Shown piece by piece: positions 28,199-36,181 of a DNA stretch of 64,000 bases. This stretch comes from Myxococcales bacterium. GTDB lineage: Bacteria; Myxococcota_A; Polyangia; Fen-1088. Within the stretch, counting starts at the first letter, position 1. Every line of letters starts with the position of its first letter. Below the pieces are notes generated by a model that was not told the DNA's origin, searched no databases, and saw only the letters and a program-made list of their open reading frames with translations. The position numbers were made by a program, and so were the translations under genes. The stretch covers positions 932,057-996,056 of the forward strand of contig JAGTJU010000001.1 of the NCBI GenBank assembly GCA_022184915.1. The letters are read 5' to 3'.

Positions 28199-28909
28199 TC
28201 ATTCGCCGGTCACCACCGGCTCGAAGGCCCACAACCCCAAAAGCACGAAGATGACGTCCATCGAAGCCAAAAATTGGGTCCAGAAGACAACCGTGGCCAG
28301 GTCGGCCGTTTGGGGATCGAGCAGAAGGCTCGTGCCCCGCACGCCCGCCATGACGAGGGGCGTGACCAGAGGAAACAGCAGGGCCGCGATGAGCGCGTCC
28401 CGGCTCTTGGCGCGCAGCAGGGCGCCCGAGATGACCGTGCCCACCGCCCCGTAGCCCACGGTTCCCAGGACCAGGAGCACCACCAGCCAGGCCGCGTGGC
28501 GGCCGATGTCCGCGCTGAAGAAGACCGCGGCGAGGAAGGTCACCACCGCCTCCACCAGCAGCATCAGAGCCACCACGCCCAGCAGCTTGCCCAGATAGAT
28601 GGCCGCCCGCGGCGCAGGTGAAAGCAGCAGCGCCCTCACCGCTTCCAAGTCCCGCTCGCGGTCGAAGGTGCGGGCAAGGGCGATGGTGCCGGAGAACAGC
28701 AGCCCGACCCACAAGATGCCCGCCGTCACCGGGGGCAAGAGGGCGTCGCCCGCCGGGTTTACGAAGGCGAAGGCGAAGATGAGCACCACGAGCACGGCAA
28801 AAAAGCCCATGGTGGCGGTGATCTCGCGGCTACGCCACTCGATGCGAAGGTCCTTGCCCGCGACGAGCAAGACGGTTTTGAAGAAGGAAGGCGGACGATT
28901 CGTGGACAT
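28199..28909 (-). CDS. ccmB: heme exporter permease CcmB
   Basis: 236 residues with six membrane helices. The N-terminal KDLRIEWRSRE and the first helices (TMGFFAVLVVLIFAFAF), then ILWVGLLFSGTIALARTFDRERD and the C-terminal GTSLLLDPQ, match CcmB, the permease that pairs with CcmA. Its start shares one base with the ccmA stop (TGATG), indicating translational coupling and stoichiometric synthesis. Part of System I cytochrome c maturation. Confidence 0.92.
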   Translation of the reverse strand: MSTNRPPSFFKTVLLVAGKDLRIEWRSREITATMGFFAVLVVLIFAFAFVNPAGDALLPPVTAGILWVGLLFSGTIALARTFDRERDLEAVRALLLSPAPRAAIYLGKLLGVVALMLLVEAVVTFLAAVFFSADIGRHAAWLVVLLVLGTVGYGAVGTVISGALLRAKSRDALIAALLFPLVTPLVMAGVRGTSLLLDPQTADLATVVFWTQFLASMDVIFVLLGLWAFEPVVTGE

Positions 28910-29640
28910 CAGGTCGCCTCCGGCACACGCGCGGCGGCAGTCTTGTCCTGGTACAGACGCCGCAGGTCTTCGCCCGAAAGGGGCACGGGCACCGGTGCGT
29001 CGTACACCAGGCGGCCCCGGCGGAGCACCAGGACCTGATCGGCCAGGGGCGCCACGGCGTCGAGGTCGTGGGTCACCACCACCACGATGCGCCCATCGGC
29101 CCGCTGTGCGGCCAGCTGCGCGGCCAGCCACTCCGCGCCCGTAGGATCCAGGGCCGCGCTGGGCTCGTCGAAGAGCAGGATCGGGGGCTCGTGGAGCAGC
29201 GCCCGAGCCAGGGCGAGCCTTTGCTGCATGCCCCGAGAATACGTTCGTACGGGAGCTGTGGGATCGACGTGCCCCAAGCCCACGCGTTCGAGCAGGGCAG
29301 GGGCCGCGATCTGTCGACCGTGCAAAGCGCCGAAGAGCGCGAGGTTGTCGAAGGCACCGAGGTCGCCGTAGAGCCCCGGATCGTGCCCCACGTACCCGAT
29401 CGCCGCGCGGGCGGGTGCCGTGGGATGCAGGGGAGCGTCACCCCACCGAAGCGTGCCCGTGGTGGGCCGAACCAGCGTGGCCAGCACGCCCAGTAACGTG
29501 CTCTTGCCGGCGCCGTTCGGTCCGAGGATGGTGGCCACCTGCCCCGGGGAAAACACGGTGCTCACCCCCACGAGGGCGCGGTGGCGCCCGAAGGACTTGC
29601 CCACGTTCTCCAGGTGCAAGCACGGGCCCTCGACGGACAT
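28909..29640 (-). CDS. ccmA: heme exporter ATPase CcmA
   Basis: A 243-residue ABC ATPase. Walker A GPNGAGKST near residue 39, Q-loop replaced by the heme-exporter pattern YVGHDPGLYGDL, signature YSRGMQQRLALARALL, Walker B ILLFDEPSAALD and switch His VVTHD. Together with CcmB, CcmC and CcmD it powers release of holo-CcmE. The start is the ATG following the upstream gene by four bases. The tail (about 25 residues) beyond the ABC domain ends in a basic/acidic mix. Confidence 0.93.
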   Translation of the reverse strand: MSVEGPCLHLENVGKSFGRHRALVGVSTVFSPGQVATILGPNGAGKSTLLGVLATLVRPTTGTLRWGDAPLHPTAPARAAIGYVGHDPGLYGDLGAFDNLALFGALHGRQIAAPALLERVGLGHVDPTAPVRTYSRGMQQRLALARALLHEPPILLFDEPSAALDPTGAEWLAAQLAAQRADGRIVVVVTHDLDAVAPLADQVLVLRRGRLVYDAPVPVPLSGEDLRRLYQDKTAAARVPEAT

Positions 29641-29644
29641 GTCG

Positions 29645-31273
29645 CTAGGCCTTGGGCTGGTCCAGCGCCTGAAGGTCGCGGTACACGCTCTCGAGCTGCG
29701 TGACCAGGGTGGCGCGGCGCGCCTCGTCGACGTCGGCGCCGCTGCGTCGTTTGCGCTCCAGGGCCACCAACTCGCCAAAGAGATTCTCGCGCCGGTTGCG
29801 GAGATCTTGGCGCCGCCTGTCGAGCTTGCCTGCATCCACCCGCTTCACCCCCAAAACGCCCCACAGGCCCCAGGCCAAGAGGACGAGGCAGAGCGCGATG
29901 ACGACCATGTGTCCCGCGCGGTCGACCTTCGGCAGACCTGCGATCGTGATCTCGATGGTCTCGCCCGCCTTGACGTCCGCAAGCTCGTAAAGAGACACGG
30001 CGTTTCCCTGATTGTCCGTGTCCTTCGGCAGGGTCTTGAGGCCCGGCGATGAAAGCGTCAGCTTGTAGCTGTCGGGTACGATGACCAGCGGGCTCTTTGC
30101 GCCGACGGGCATCTTTTGCTCGAACACGAGCGTGTCATCCCCGTAGGTGGGGAGCATGAACGCGAACCGCGCCTGCACCCCCTTGTCTCGGGGGCCGGTG
30201 GGAGGCACAGGGGCCCGCATCAGCAAACCCTTGCTCTTGACCTCTTCCACCGGGGCGCTGTCGTTGAACGCCTGAAAGCTGGTCATTTCCGTTGGCAGCG
30301 GTACGAATATGCCGCCGGGGCCGCCGTCGAAGACCTTGTCAGAGTCGTTTTTGAACGAGAGCACCTCGCCCACGAAGAGGAAATCCTCTCTGACCTCGAA
30401 AATGAAGCGTGACGAGCGATCGAGGCTCAACACCGACAGGTCATCGGTGCGTGCGGGGGGCGCCAGACGAGGCAGCCGCATTCCCGCATCGGGTGGCATG
30501 CGGAAAGGACGGCTGCCGACGCGAAACCCTCCAACCTCCACAACCACCAGATAGCCCAGGTCGGGAGCGGTGGGCAGGTCGGCGAAGCGGGCAATCCCTC
30601 GTGCGTCCGTCGTTTGCTCGAACGCCTGTACCCGGCCGTCCTTACCCGCCTGACCCAAGTTGACGGAGTTTCCCGCCACCGGCCGGCCTTCGTCGTCCAC
30701 CACCCCCACCTCGAGAGTTCCGGGAGGTAGGTCAGACGACGCTTCAGGCGCCGGCACCGTGATCGAGAACGAAAACCGCGCTGCGGGGGGCGTGCCGCCT
30801 GCATGAGGGTCGCCCGCGGGCGCCGCGCCGGCGGGCGAAGACCCCGCGGGGGGCAAACCCGAGATGAGCATGGTGCGCACGCCTCCCGTGGCCGGCACGG
30901 CGAAGGGCTGGGTCTCGAGCGCTTCCCCGTCCACCACGGCCACGGCCTGGAACATGGCCCCCGGGGGCAGGCCCGCGAACGTGGCGCGTCCGTCCTCGCC
31001 GGTCGTCTCCGTCTTGACCTGCGGGGCGCCTCCGTTGGGCGTCACCGTGGCCTTCACGGCGATCCCGGTCGCCGGGTTTGCGGGCATCTTGCGCGCCACC
31101 CGCACGCTGACGGTGCCCGCGGGCAGATCGGCCACGGGCAGAGGCCGCCCCGCCATTTGGCGCAGATCGGGCGGTTGGGCAAAGCCTGGCGAGGCAAGGC
31201 ACAGGGCAGCCAGGGCCCACGCACAAGCTTGCGCTGCGAGAGCTCCGCGTCGTGCGGAAGGTAAGCGCCTCAC
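29645..31273 (-). CDS. secreted/membrane-anchored beta-domain protein in the ccm operon
   Basis: 542 residues from a GTG at 31273. Signal peptide to about residue 33 (ASPGFAQ), then two repeated Ig-like or carboxypeptidase-regulatory-like beta domains (about 50-140 and 185-270, each with a GTxxVxV start and an xxDGRxxF core), a larger beta domain to about 440, one membrane helix (MVVIALCLVLLAWGLWGVLGV, about 460-480) and a cytoplasmic Arg/Glu-rich coiled coil of about 60 residues. No family name is known to me. The start overlaps the stop of the zinc-ribbon frame of the preceding gene (GTGA), which supports this start. A partner of the cytochrome maturation machinery is inferred from position alone. 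Confidence 0.72.
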   Translation of the reverse strand: MRRLPSARRGALAAQACAWALAALCLASPGFAQPPDLRQMAGRPLPVADLPAGTVSVRVARKMPANPATGIAVKATVTPNGGAPQVKTETTGEDGRATFAGLPPGAMFQAVAVVDGEALETQPFAVPATGGVRTMLISGLPPAGSSPAGAAPAGDPHAGGTPPAARFSFSITVPAPEASSDLPPGTLEVGVVDDEGRPVAGNSVNLGQAGKDGRVQAFEQTTDARGIARFADLPTAPDLGYLVVVEVGGFRVGSRPFRMPPDAGMRLPRLAPPARTDDLSVLSLDRSSRFIFEVREDFLFVGEVLSFKNDSDKVFDGGPGGIFVPLPTEMTSFQAFNDSAPVEEVKSKGLLMRAPVPPTGPRDKGVQARFAFMLPTYGDDTLVFEQKMPVGAKSPLVIVPDSYKLTLSSPGLKTLPKDTDNQGNAVSLYELADVKAGETIEITIAGLPKVDRAGHMVVIALCLVLLAWGLWGVLGVKRVDAGKLDRRRQDLRNRRENLFGELVALERKRRSGADVDEARRATLVTQLESVYRDLQALDQPKA

Positions 31274-31414
31274 GTGGGCTCCCCGGAAGCCGCCAGCTTG
31301 TGGCCACACTTCTTGCAGAATTCGGCATCCGCGTCGTTCACGGCCTGACATGCCGAACAGCTGCGGTGCGGGCCGGGTGCCGCGGCGGCCTGGTCACCCG
31401 CCTCGGGGGCCCCG
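31270..31414 (-). other. zinc-ribbon tail in another frame (likely true C-terminus of the CcmI-like gene)
   Basis: After the A8 run (31422-31415 on the minus strand), a different frame reads about 45 residues containing CSAC and, 12 residues on, CKKCGHK, a textbook zinc ribbon. It ends at TGA 31272-31270, overlapping the next gene's GTG. In the main frame the protein stops at 31394 just after the run. Deleting one A would join the two parts into a protein ending in a zinc ribbon. Confidence 0.75.
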
Positions 31415-31891
31415 TTTTTTTTCGCCGTCGGCCAAGCGGTTGCGCAGTTCGTGCTCTATGAGCGCGCGCAAATCGTCGCCGGCCTCGAGTTCCCCGATGA
31501 GGCGCATGGCTCTGCGGCGGTAGCGCTGGGTCATCTCTTCGTAGTCGGCTTCGGAGATCTTCCTCATGTGGAAGTCCATCTCCACCTCCTTGATCGCCTT
31601 GAGCACCGAGGCTTTCTCTCGCTGCAAGTCGCGCACCCGGCTTGGCTCCGTGGGGGCTGTCATGCGCTCGACGGAGGCGGGATCGACGAGGGGGCCCAGC
31701 ACACGCCAGGCGGCCACGGCGGCGAAGCCCAAGGTCATCCCTCCGAGGCCCAGCATGACCAGGGGAGGGCCGAAGGCCAGGCGACCCACGAAGACCCCGA
31801 AGGCCACTCCGACCGCGGCGCCAATGACCGCCAAAGACAGCGCAAGGCCGCGGGAGGCGTGGGAATGGGATGCGGGGGAGGTGGTAGGCAC
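31394..31891 (-). CDS. CcmI-like membrane protein, frame broken before its zinc ribbon
   Basis: 165 residues as read, from a GTG at 31891 (no clear ribosome site, so the start is uncertain). Two hydrophobic helices (about 15-35 and 42-65) are followed by a helical region LQREKASVLKAIKEVEMDF with KISEADYEEMTQRYRR, similar to the lipid-proximal segment of CcmI/CycH proteins. The frame ends shortly after an A8 run at 31415-31422, while a zinc-ribbon tail follows in the shifted frame. Located directly after the ccmF-ccmH fusion gene. Expected to help present apocytochrome or heme-lyase partners. A CcmI-like role is inferred from this motif and position. Confidence 0.6.
   Translation of the reverse strand: MPTTSPASHSHASRGLALSLAVIGAAVGVAFGVFVGRLAFGPPLVMLGLGGMTLGFAAVAAWRVLGPLVDPASVERMTAPTEPSRVRDLQREKASVLKAIKEVEMDFHMRKISEADYEEMTQRYRRRAMRLIGELEAGDDLRALIEHELRNRLADGEKKRGPRGG
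31415..31422 (-). other. A8 homopolymer, probable frameshift or slippage site
   Basis: Eight consecutive A on the coding strand (T on the plus strand). Eight keeps the short product. Seven would fuse the membrane/helical part to the zinc ribbon. Such runs are prone to polymerase slippage and also to sequencing error, and sequence alone cannot separate these. Confidence 0.6.
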
Positions 31892-31985
31892 TTTGAGAGG
31901 GGGGAAGGAGCGGCGAGGAACGGCGAGAGTGTACGCGCCCGGCACGCGCGCGGAAAGCAGACGGAGCGAAAAAGCCGGCCGCGGA

Positions 31986-34493
31986 TCAGTCGAGCTTGTC
32001 GAGCTCTTCGTCGAGCTTGTCCTCGAGGTCGGGGCGCTGGTTGGCGCTGCCTTTGGGCTCAATTTCGCCGCCCGCGAGACCGGGGCCAAGCGCGGCTTTT
32101 TTGTGTGAGAACCGCCAGGCCACGAACGCCAGGGCTCCCACGCCCGCCGCGCCCATGCCGTAGGGCAACGCCCAGGCGAGGCGATTCACCCCCTGGTCGA
32201 GCGGTGCTGCCAACGCAGACTGCCCATCGTAGCGTGCGATGAAGTACTGGATGACTTCGTCCCTCGTTTTGCCCTCCTCCAGGAGGCCGCGGATGATGGC
32301 GAACTCTTTCGGGGCGTAGTCGCACTCGGCCTCGCCGCAGTCGCCCAGGATGTGCCGGCAGCCACACATGCACATCAAGTTCTTGCCGAACCACTCGAGC
32401 TCGGCTTCGATATGGGAGGGCTCTGGCGCCGCAGCGGCCCGGCTGGGAATGAGGAGACCGCCAACGCCCACGAACGCCACGAGGAGCAGGGTCGTGGCGG
32501 CCTGGGTGGCCCCGCCCACATCGGCCTTCACCTTGGCCGCGAGCGGCGCAAGCACGCGTTCCGGCAACAACGTGATGCCCGTGCCGAAGGCCAACATCAT
32601 GAACCCCACCCAGATCCAATCCACCAGGGGATTCACGCGTATCTCGAAGTTGCCGATGCCTTCAGAAAGGTCGAAGTTCCCGAGCGTGATGTAGAGATCC
32701 TCGGCGGGCGAGCGCCGAATGGCCACCTCGGTCGTGCGGTCGCTGTTTTTGTTTGTGTAGTACCACATGGCCGGGTGAAGGCGATCTATCTCCTTCCCCC
32801 GCTGCGAGACGAGGATGTCCCCCGTCACCATCTCCTTTTGGCGGTCTTCCTCGTGGCGCAGCTTCAGTAGCTTGAGCGCGTAGCCGCCGAAGTTGATCTC
32901 CTGACCGGGGCGCATCTCGATCTGCTCTTCTTTTTGGTACGCGGTGCCGGCAAAGCCCACGAACATCAGCACGATGCCCACGTGCACCACGTAGCCGCCA
33001 TAACGACGGCGCCCTCGCAGCATCATGCCCAGCAGAGCCGAGAAGGGGTCGCTGCCGCTGTTCTTGCGCCGGATCCGAATGCCTCGCGCGAACTCTTGCA
33101 GGATGGTTCCCAGAGTGAACGCACAGAACGTAAAGCAGATGGTGGCCGCGATCGAGTCTGTCAGCTTCAAGACGAAGCAGGCGCCCAGGGTGCCGAGCGC
33201 CGAGAGCGTGGGCCAGGTGAACTGGTATTTGAGGTTGCTCACCGAGGCTTTGCGCCAAGCGATGAGAGGGCCAATGCCCGTCAGCAGGAGCAGCGCCAGA
33301 CCAATAGGCACCATCCAACGGTTGAAGAAGGGCGGGCCCACGGTCAACCGCTCGCCCCGCAGCCACTCCGACAGGGTTGGGTACATGGTGGCGAACAAGA
33401 CGAAAAACGCCGTGAACAGCAAGATCCAGTTGTTGAAGAGGAAGGCGCTTTCACGCGAAAGGATGGAGTCGAGCTGGCCGCGCGAACGCAGAGGGGCAAA
33501 CGAACGATCAAAACCCCGAAGCTGATGAGGGTCACGGCACCCATGAAAAACAGGAAGATCCAGGCGAGCTTCGTGTCTTGGCCGAACGCGTGGACCGACT
33601 GCACGATGCCCGAGCGGGTCATGAAGGTGCCGAAGATGGTGAGCAGGAACGTCAGGATGACCAGGGTGAAGTTCCAGATCTTCATCATGCCCCGTCGCTC
33701 CTGGATCATGATGGAGTGCAGGAAGGCCGTCGCTGTGAACCAGGGAAGTGCCCTGCGTTCTCGACGGGGTCCCAGCCCAAAAACCGCCCCAGCCAAGCTC
33801 CTCGTAGGCCCACAGCATGCCCAGGGTGAGGCCCATCGACAAAAAGAACCAGGCGATGAGGGTCCAGCGGCGTACCGACATGATCCAGGCGTCATCGAGG
33901 TGCCCGGAGATGAGCGCGCCCATGGCGAAGGCAAACGGAATGCTCATACCCACGAAGCCCACGTAGAGCGCCGGGGGGTGGGTGATCATGTACGCGTTTT
34001 GGAGGAGCGGATTGAGCCCGTTGCCTACCGTGGGCGCCTCACCCAAAAACGTGGCGAAGGGGTTCTTGTGGTAGAGGATGAGGAAGAGAAAAAAGTCTGC
34101 GATGACCATCAGCGTGGCGATGGCGTAGGGCAGGATCTCCTTGTGCCGGTGCCGGTTCGTGTGGATGGCAATGGCGCCGAACACGGCGAGGAGGAAGACC
34201 CACCAGAGGATGGAACCGTCGAGTCCCCCCCAATAGGCTGTGATCTTGTAGAAGAGGGGAGAGTTGGCGTCTGTGTAGTGCTGGACGTACTTGATCGAGT
34301 AGTCCTGCGACAAAAACGCGTACACGATCGCCACCGAGGAGAGGCCGAGTACCGCGGCAAGCAGGTACGTGGCGGCCCGTCCCGAAGCCATCAAACGCTC
34401 GTTGCTGCGCCGTGCGCCCACGACCGAGGCGACACCGCCGTAGGTCGCGACGACGAAAGCCAACAACAGAGTCAGCGTGCCGAATGTCGCCAT
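31986..34493 (-). CDS. ccmF: CcmF-CcmH fusion (heme lyase), with internal frame disruption
   Basis: 835 residues as read. Residues about 1-690 are CcmF: the N-terminal helices, YWGGLDGSILWWVFLLAVFG, a His-containing loop ITHPPALYVGFVG, SRESAFLFNNWIL and the C-terminal periplasmic domain. The last 130 residues are a CcmH domain: CMCGC motif, then RGLLEEGKTRDEVIQYFIARY, and a final helix. The WWD loop should read FWAWDPVENA, but the frame leaves it at 33776 and returns at 33491, so about 95 residues are out of frame. Adding one base near 33775, one near 33752 and one near 33492 restores a full CcmF. The ATG at 34493 has AAGGA seven bases upstream. First gene of the ccm operon, performing the final heme ligation to apocytochrome c. 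Confidence 0.85.
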   Translation of the reverse strand: MATFGTLTLLLAFVVATYGGVASVVGARRSNERLMASGRAATYLLAAVLGLSSVAIVYAFLSQDYSIKYVQHYTDANSPLFYKITAYWGGLDGSILWWVFLLAVFGAIAIHTNRHRHKEILPYAIATLMVIADFFLFLILYHKNPFATFLGEAPTVGNGLNPLLQNAYMITHPPALYVGFVGMSIPFAFAMGALISGHLDDAWIMSVRRWTLIAWFFLSMGLTLGMLWAYEELGWGGFWAGTPSRTQGTSLVHSDGLPALHHDPGATGHDEDLELHPGHPDVPAHHLRHLHDPLGHRAVGPRVRPRHEARLDLPVFHGCRDPHQLRGFDRSFAPLRSRGQLDSILSRESAFLFNNWILLFTAFFVLFATMYPTLSEWLRGERLTVGPPFFNRWMVPIGLALLLLTGIGPLIAWRKASVSNLKYQFTWPTLSALGTLGACFVLKLTDSIAATICFTFCAFTLGTILQEFARGIRIRRKNSGSDPFSALLGMMLRGRRRYGGYVVHVGIVLMFVGFAGTAYQKEEQIEMRPGQEINFGGYALKLLKLRHEEDRQKEMVTGDILVSQRGKEIDRLHPAMWYYTNKNSDRTTEVAIRRSPAEDLYITLGNFDLSEGIGNFEIRVNPLVDWIWVGFMMLAFGTGITLLPERVLAPLAAKVKADVGGATQAATTLLLVAFVGVGGLLIPSRAAAAPEPSHIEAELEWFGKNLMCMCGCRHILGDCGEAECDYAPKEFAIIRGLLEEGKTRDEVIQYFIARYDGQSALAAPLDQGVNRLAWALPYGMGAAGVGALAFVAWRFSHKKAALGPGLAGGEIEPKGSANQRPDLEDKLDEELDKLD
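33491..33776 (-). other. out-of-frame segment of ccmF bounded by three apparent single-base losses
   Basis: Family sequence reappears in shifted frames: WDPVENA from 33774, then ALPWFTATAFLHS from 33751 through to FGVLIVRLPL at about 33493, then the main frame again at LRSRGQLDS (33491). Each junction lacks one base, in total three, so the gene shows no premature stop although this stretch is mistranslated. Confidence 0.8.
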
Positions 34494-34688
34494 GGTCCGT
34501 TCCTTATTCAGAGGGGGAACCTGCGGCAGGTTCGATTTGTTCCCGTGCCGCCCCGCCACGCCGCCCAACCCGGAGCCAAACGTTAGCATGGGGGGAAGCC
34601 CCCACAAGCGGAACTGCCGCCGTGAGTTACGTTTGTGGCACGGCAGCGCGGCGGCGCCCCCGTGCCGTTTCGGTGGCCCCCAGAGCCT

Positions 34689-35360
34689 CTACGGGGCCCC
34701 TCGAACGCAGAACGCCGCGAGCGCTTCCGAGACACTTCGCGTAAGCACGGCCCCGAATCCTCGGGCCTTGTCGGCCGGTCGACGGTCGAGCCGGGCGCCC
34801 TGCGTGTTCATCGTCACGACCCAATCGGCTCGCCGGGCTGGCTCGTGGCGCTGACGATACCGGCGCTGCGCGGGGAAGTAACGATGGTGGATGCGGTGAA
34901 GCACGTCTTCGGCCGTGCGGCCGCGCGCCTCGTCGCGTGCTTGAACCCGTGCCTCGGCAATCGCCCAGTCCACCTCGATCGAGACAAGGGCGGCGGCCCT
35001 TGCATGGGTCAACCTCTGCGTGAAGACCCCTTCGACCACGACCACGCTGGCTGTGGGGACATGAAGCGCGAAGACGCTCTCGGGTGCTCCCTCGACGTAG
35101 CGGGGAACCTCGACCACCGCGTCGCCGCCTTTGATGCGCGCCAAAGTGTCGTCGAGCCGAGCGAGGTCGTAGTAGCGGTCGTAATAGGCGGTGGCTTCGT
35201 CGGCGCACTCTGCCCAGGCCACGGGTCGACGAAAGTCGTCAACGTGCACGGTGACGACATAGCGCCCCGTGCGCGGCAACTGCGCAGCCAGCCAGCGGGC
35301 GCAGGTGGACTTCCCGCTGCCATCGATGCCCTCCACGAAAAGAAAGGGGGGCGGGCTCAT
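34689..35360 (-). CDS. P-loop kinase, uridine-kinase-like
   Basis: A 223-residue protein with Walker A GIDGSGKST (residues 11-19), VHVDDFRRP as the second strand region typical of uridine/pantothenate-type kinases (small-molecule phosphorylation), and Arg-rich lid-like sequence (ARVQARDEARG). The substrate is unknown. The start at 35360 overlaps the IMPase stop (ATGA), so the kinase and phosphatase are coupled. The C-terminal 18 residues (LTRSVSEALAAF and on) look unlike the rest of the domain and may come from a repeat element. The frame is open upstream only in phosphatase sequence. Confidence 0.78.
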   Translation of the reverse strand: MSPPPFLFVEGIDGSGKSTCARWLAAQLPRTGRYVVTVHVDDFRRPVAWAECADEATAYYDRYYDLARLDDTLARIKGGDAVVEVPRYVEGAPESVFALHVPTASVVVVEGVFTQRLTHARAAALVSIEVDWAIAEARVQARDEARGRTAEDVLHRIHHRYFPAQRRYRQRHEPARRADWVVTMNTQGARLDRRPADKARGFGAVLTRSVSEALAAFCVRGAP

Positions 35361-36181
35361 GCGGAGGTCCCCGGAAAGGCCCGCTGAGCGCGCTGCCGGA
35401 GCAGGCCGTGGCAAAGTCCGTTGCTGGCGAGGATGCCGCGTCCGTGGCGCACGTCGGGTCTGTTGTACGTGAACGCACGCCCGTCCGCGTCGGTCACGCA
35501 GCCTCCCGCCTCGGTCACGATGAGCGCGGGGGCGCATGTGTCCCACTCCTTCTCTGCGCTCGACAACCACACACACGCATCGAGCTCGCCCCGTGCGAGC
35601 GCCATCATCTTCGTGGAGGCCCCCATCCCGGTCCGCGCCAGGGGCGGGGAGTCCGCGAGAAAGCTGTGAAGTGCGGCGTTCGCCGCGAATCGACTCGTCC
35701 CGATACGGAACGCTGCCAGGCGGTTCTGTTCGGAGACCCGTAGGCGGCGCGTGGGGCCACGCCGCTCGGACATGAACGCGCCTTCGCCTGCCACCGCCCA
35801 GGAGAGGCGGCCAGCCGAGGGTTCGAGCACGGCGGCCACCTGAGCCTGCCCGTCAATGACCAACGCCACGTGCACCGAAAACTCTCCCGTTCGGGCCACG
35901 AAGTCGCGAGTGCCGTCGAGGGGATCGACCACCCACACGCGCTCGCAGCCGAGTCGTTCCGGCCCGTCGACGGATTCCTCACTCAGCCAGCCATCGTGGG
36001 GGAAGTGGCCCCTCAAGGTCTCGATGAGGGCCTGGTTTGCGGCCAGATCGGCGGCGGTTACGGGCGAGCCGTCGGACTTGTTCACCTGCTGGGTGGGGCC
36101 GACCGCTTCGATGGCGGCCCCGGCTGCCAGGGCCGCGGCCTGCGCCATGGCCAACTCGTGAGACAGGCGAGAGGCGCTCAC
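35357..36181 (-). CDS. inositol monophosphatase/CysQ-family phosphatase
   Basis: A 274-residue magnesium-dependent phosphatase. Metal-binding motifs: SEES (67-70), DPLDGTRDF (86-94) and, near residue 210, WDTCAPALIVTEAGG. The family includes inositol-1-phosphatase, fructose-1,6-bisphosphatase and the sulfate-assimilation enzyme CysQ (3-prime phosphoadenosine phosphatase). The loop sequence does not settle which. The GTG start at 36181 overlaps the preceding lipoprotein stop (GTGA), and the stop overlaps the kinase start. GTG is the only start that keeps the whole family N-terminus. Confidence 0.86.
   Translation of the reverse strand: MSASRLSHELAMAQAAALAAGAAIEAVGPTQQVNKSDGSPVTAADLAANQALIETLRGHFPHDGWLSEESVDGPERLGCERVWVVDPLDGTRDFVARTGEFSVHVALVIDGQAQVAAVLEPSAGRLSWAVAGEGAFMSERRGPTRRLRVSEQNRLAAFRIGTSRFAANAALHSFLADSPPLARTGMGASTKMMALARGELDACVWLSSAEKEWDTCAPALIVTEAGGCVTDADGRAFTYNRPDVRHGRGILASNGLCHGLLRQRAQRAFPGTSA

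Noticed and set aside
31401-31422. GGGGG-CCCC followed by eight T on the plus strand, looking like an intrinsic terminator
   Set aside because: No loop is possible, no plus-strand gene precedes it, and on the minus strand the same bases are coding (A8 run).
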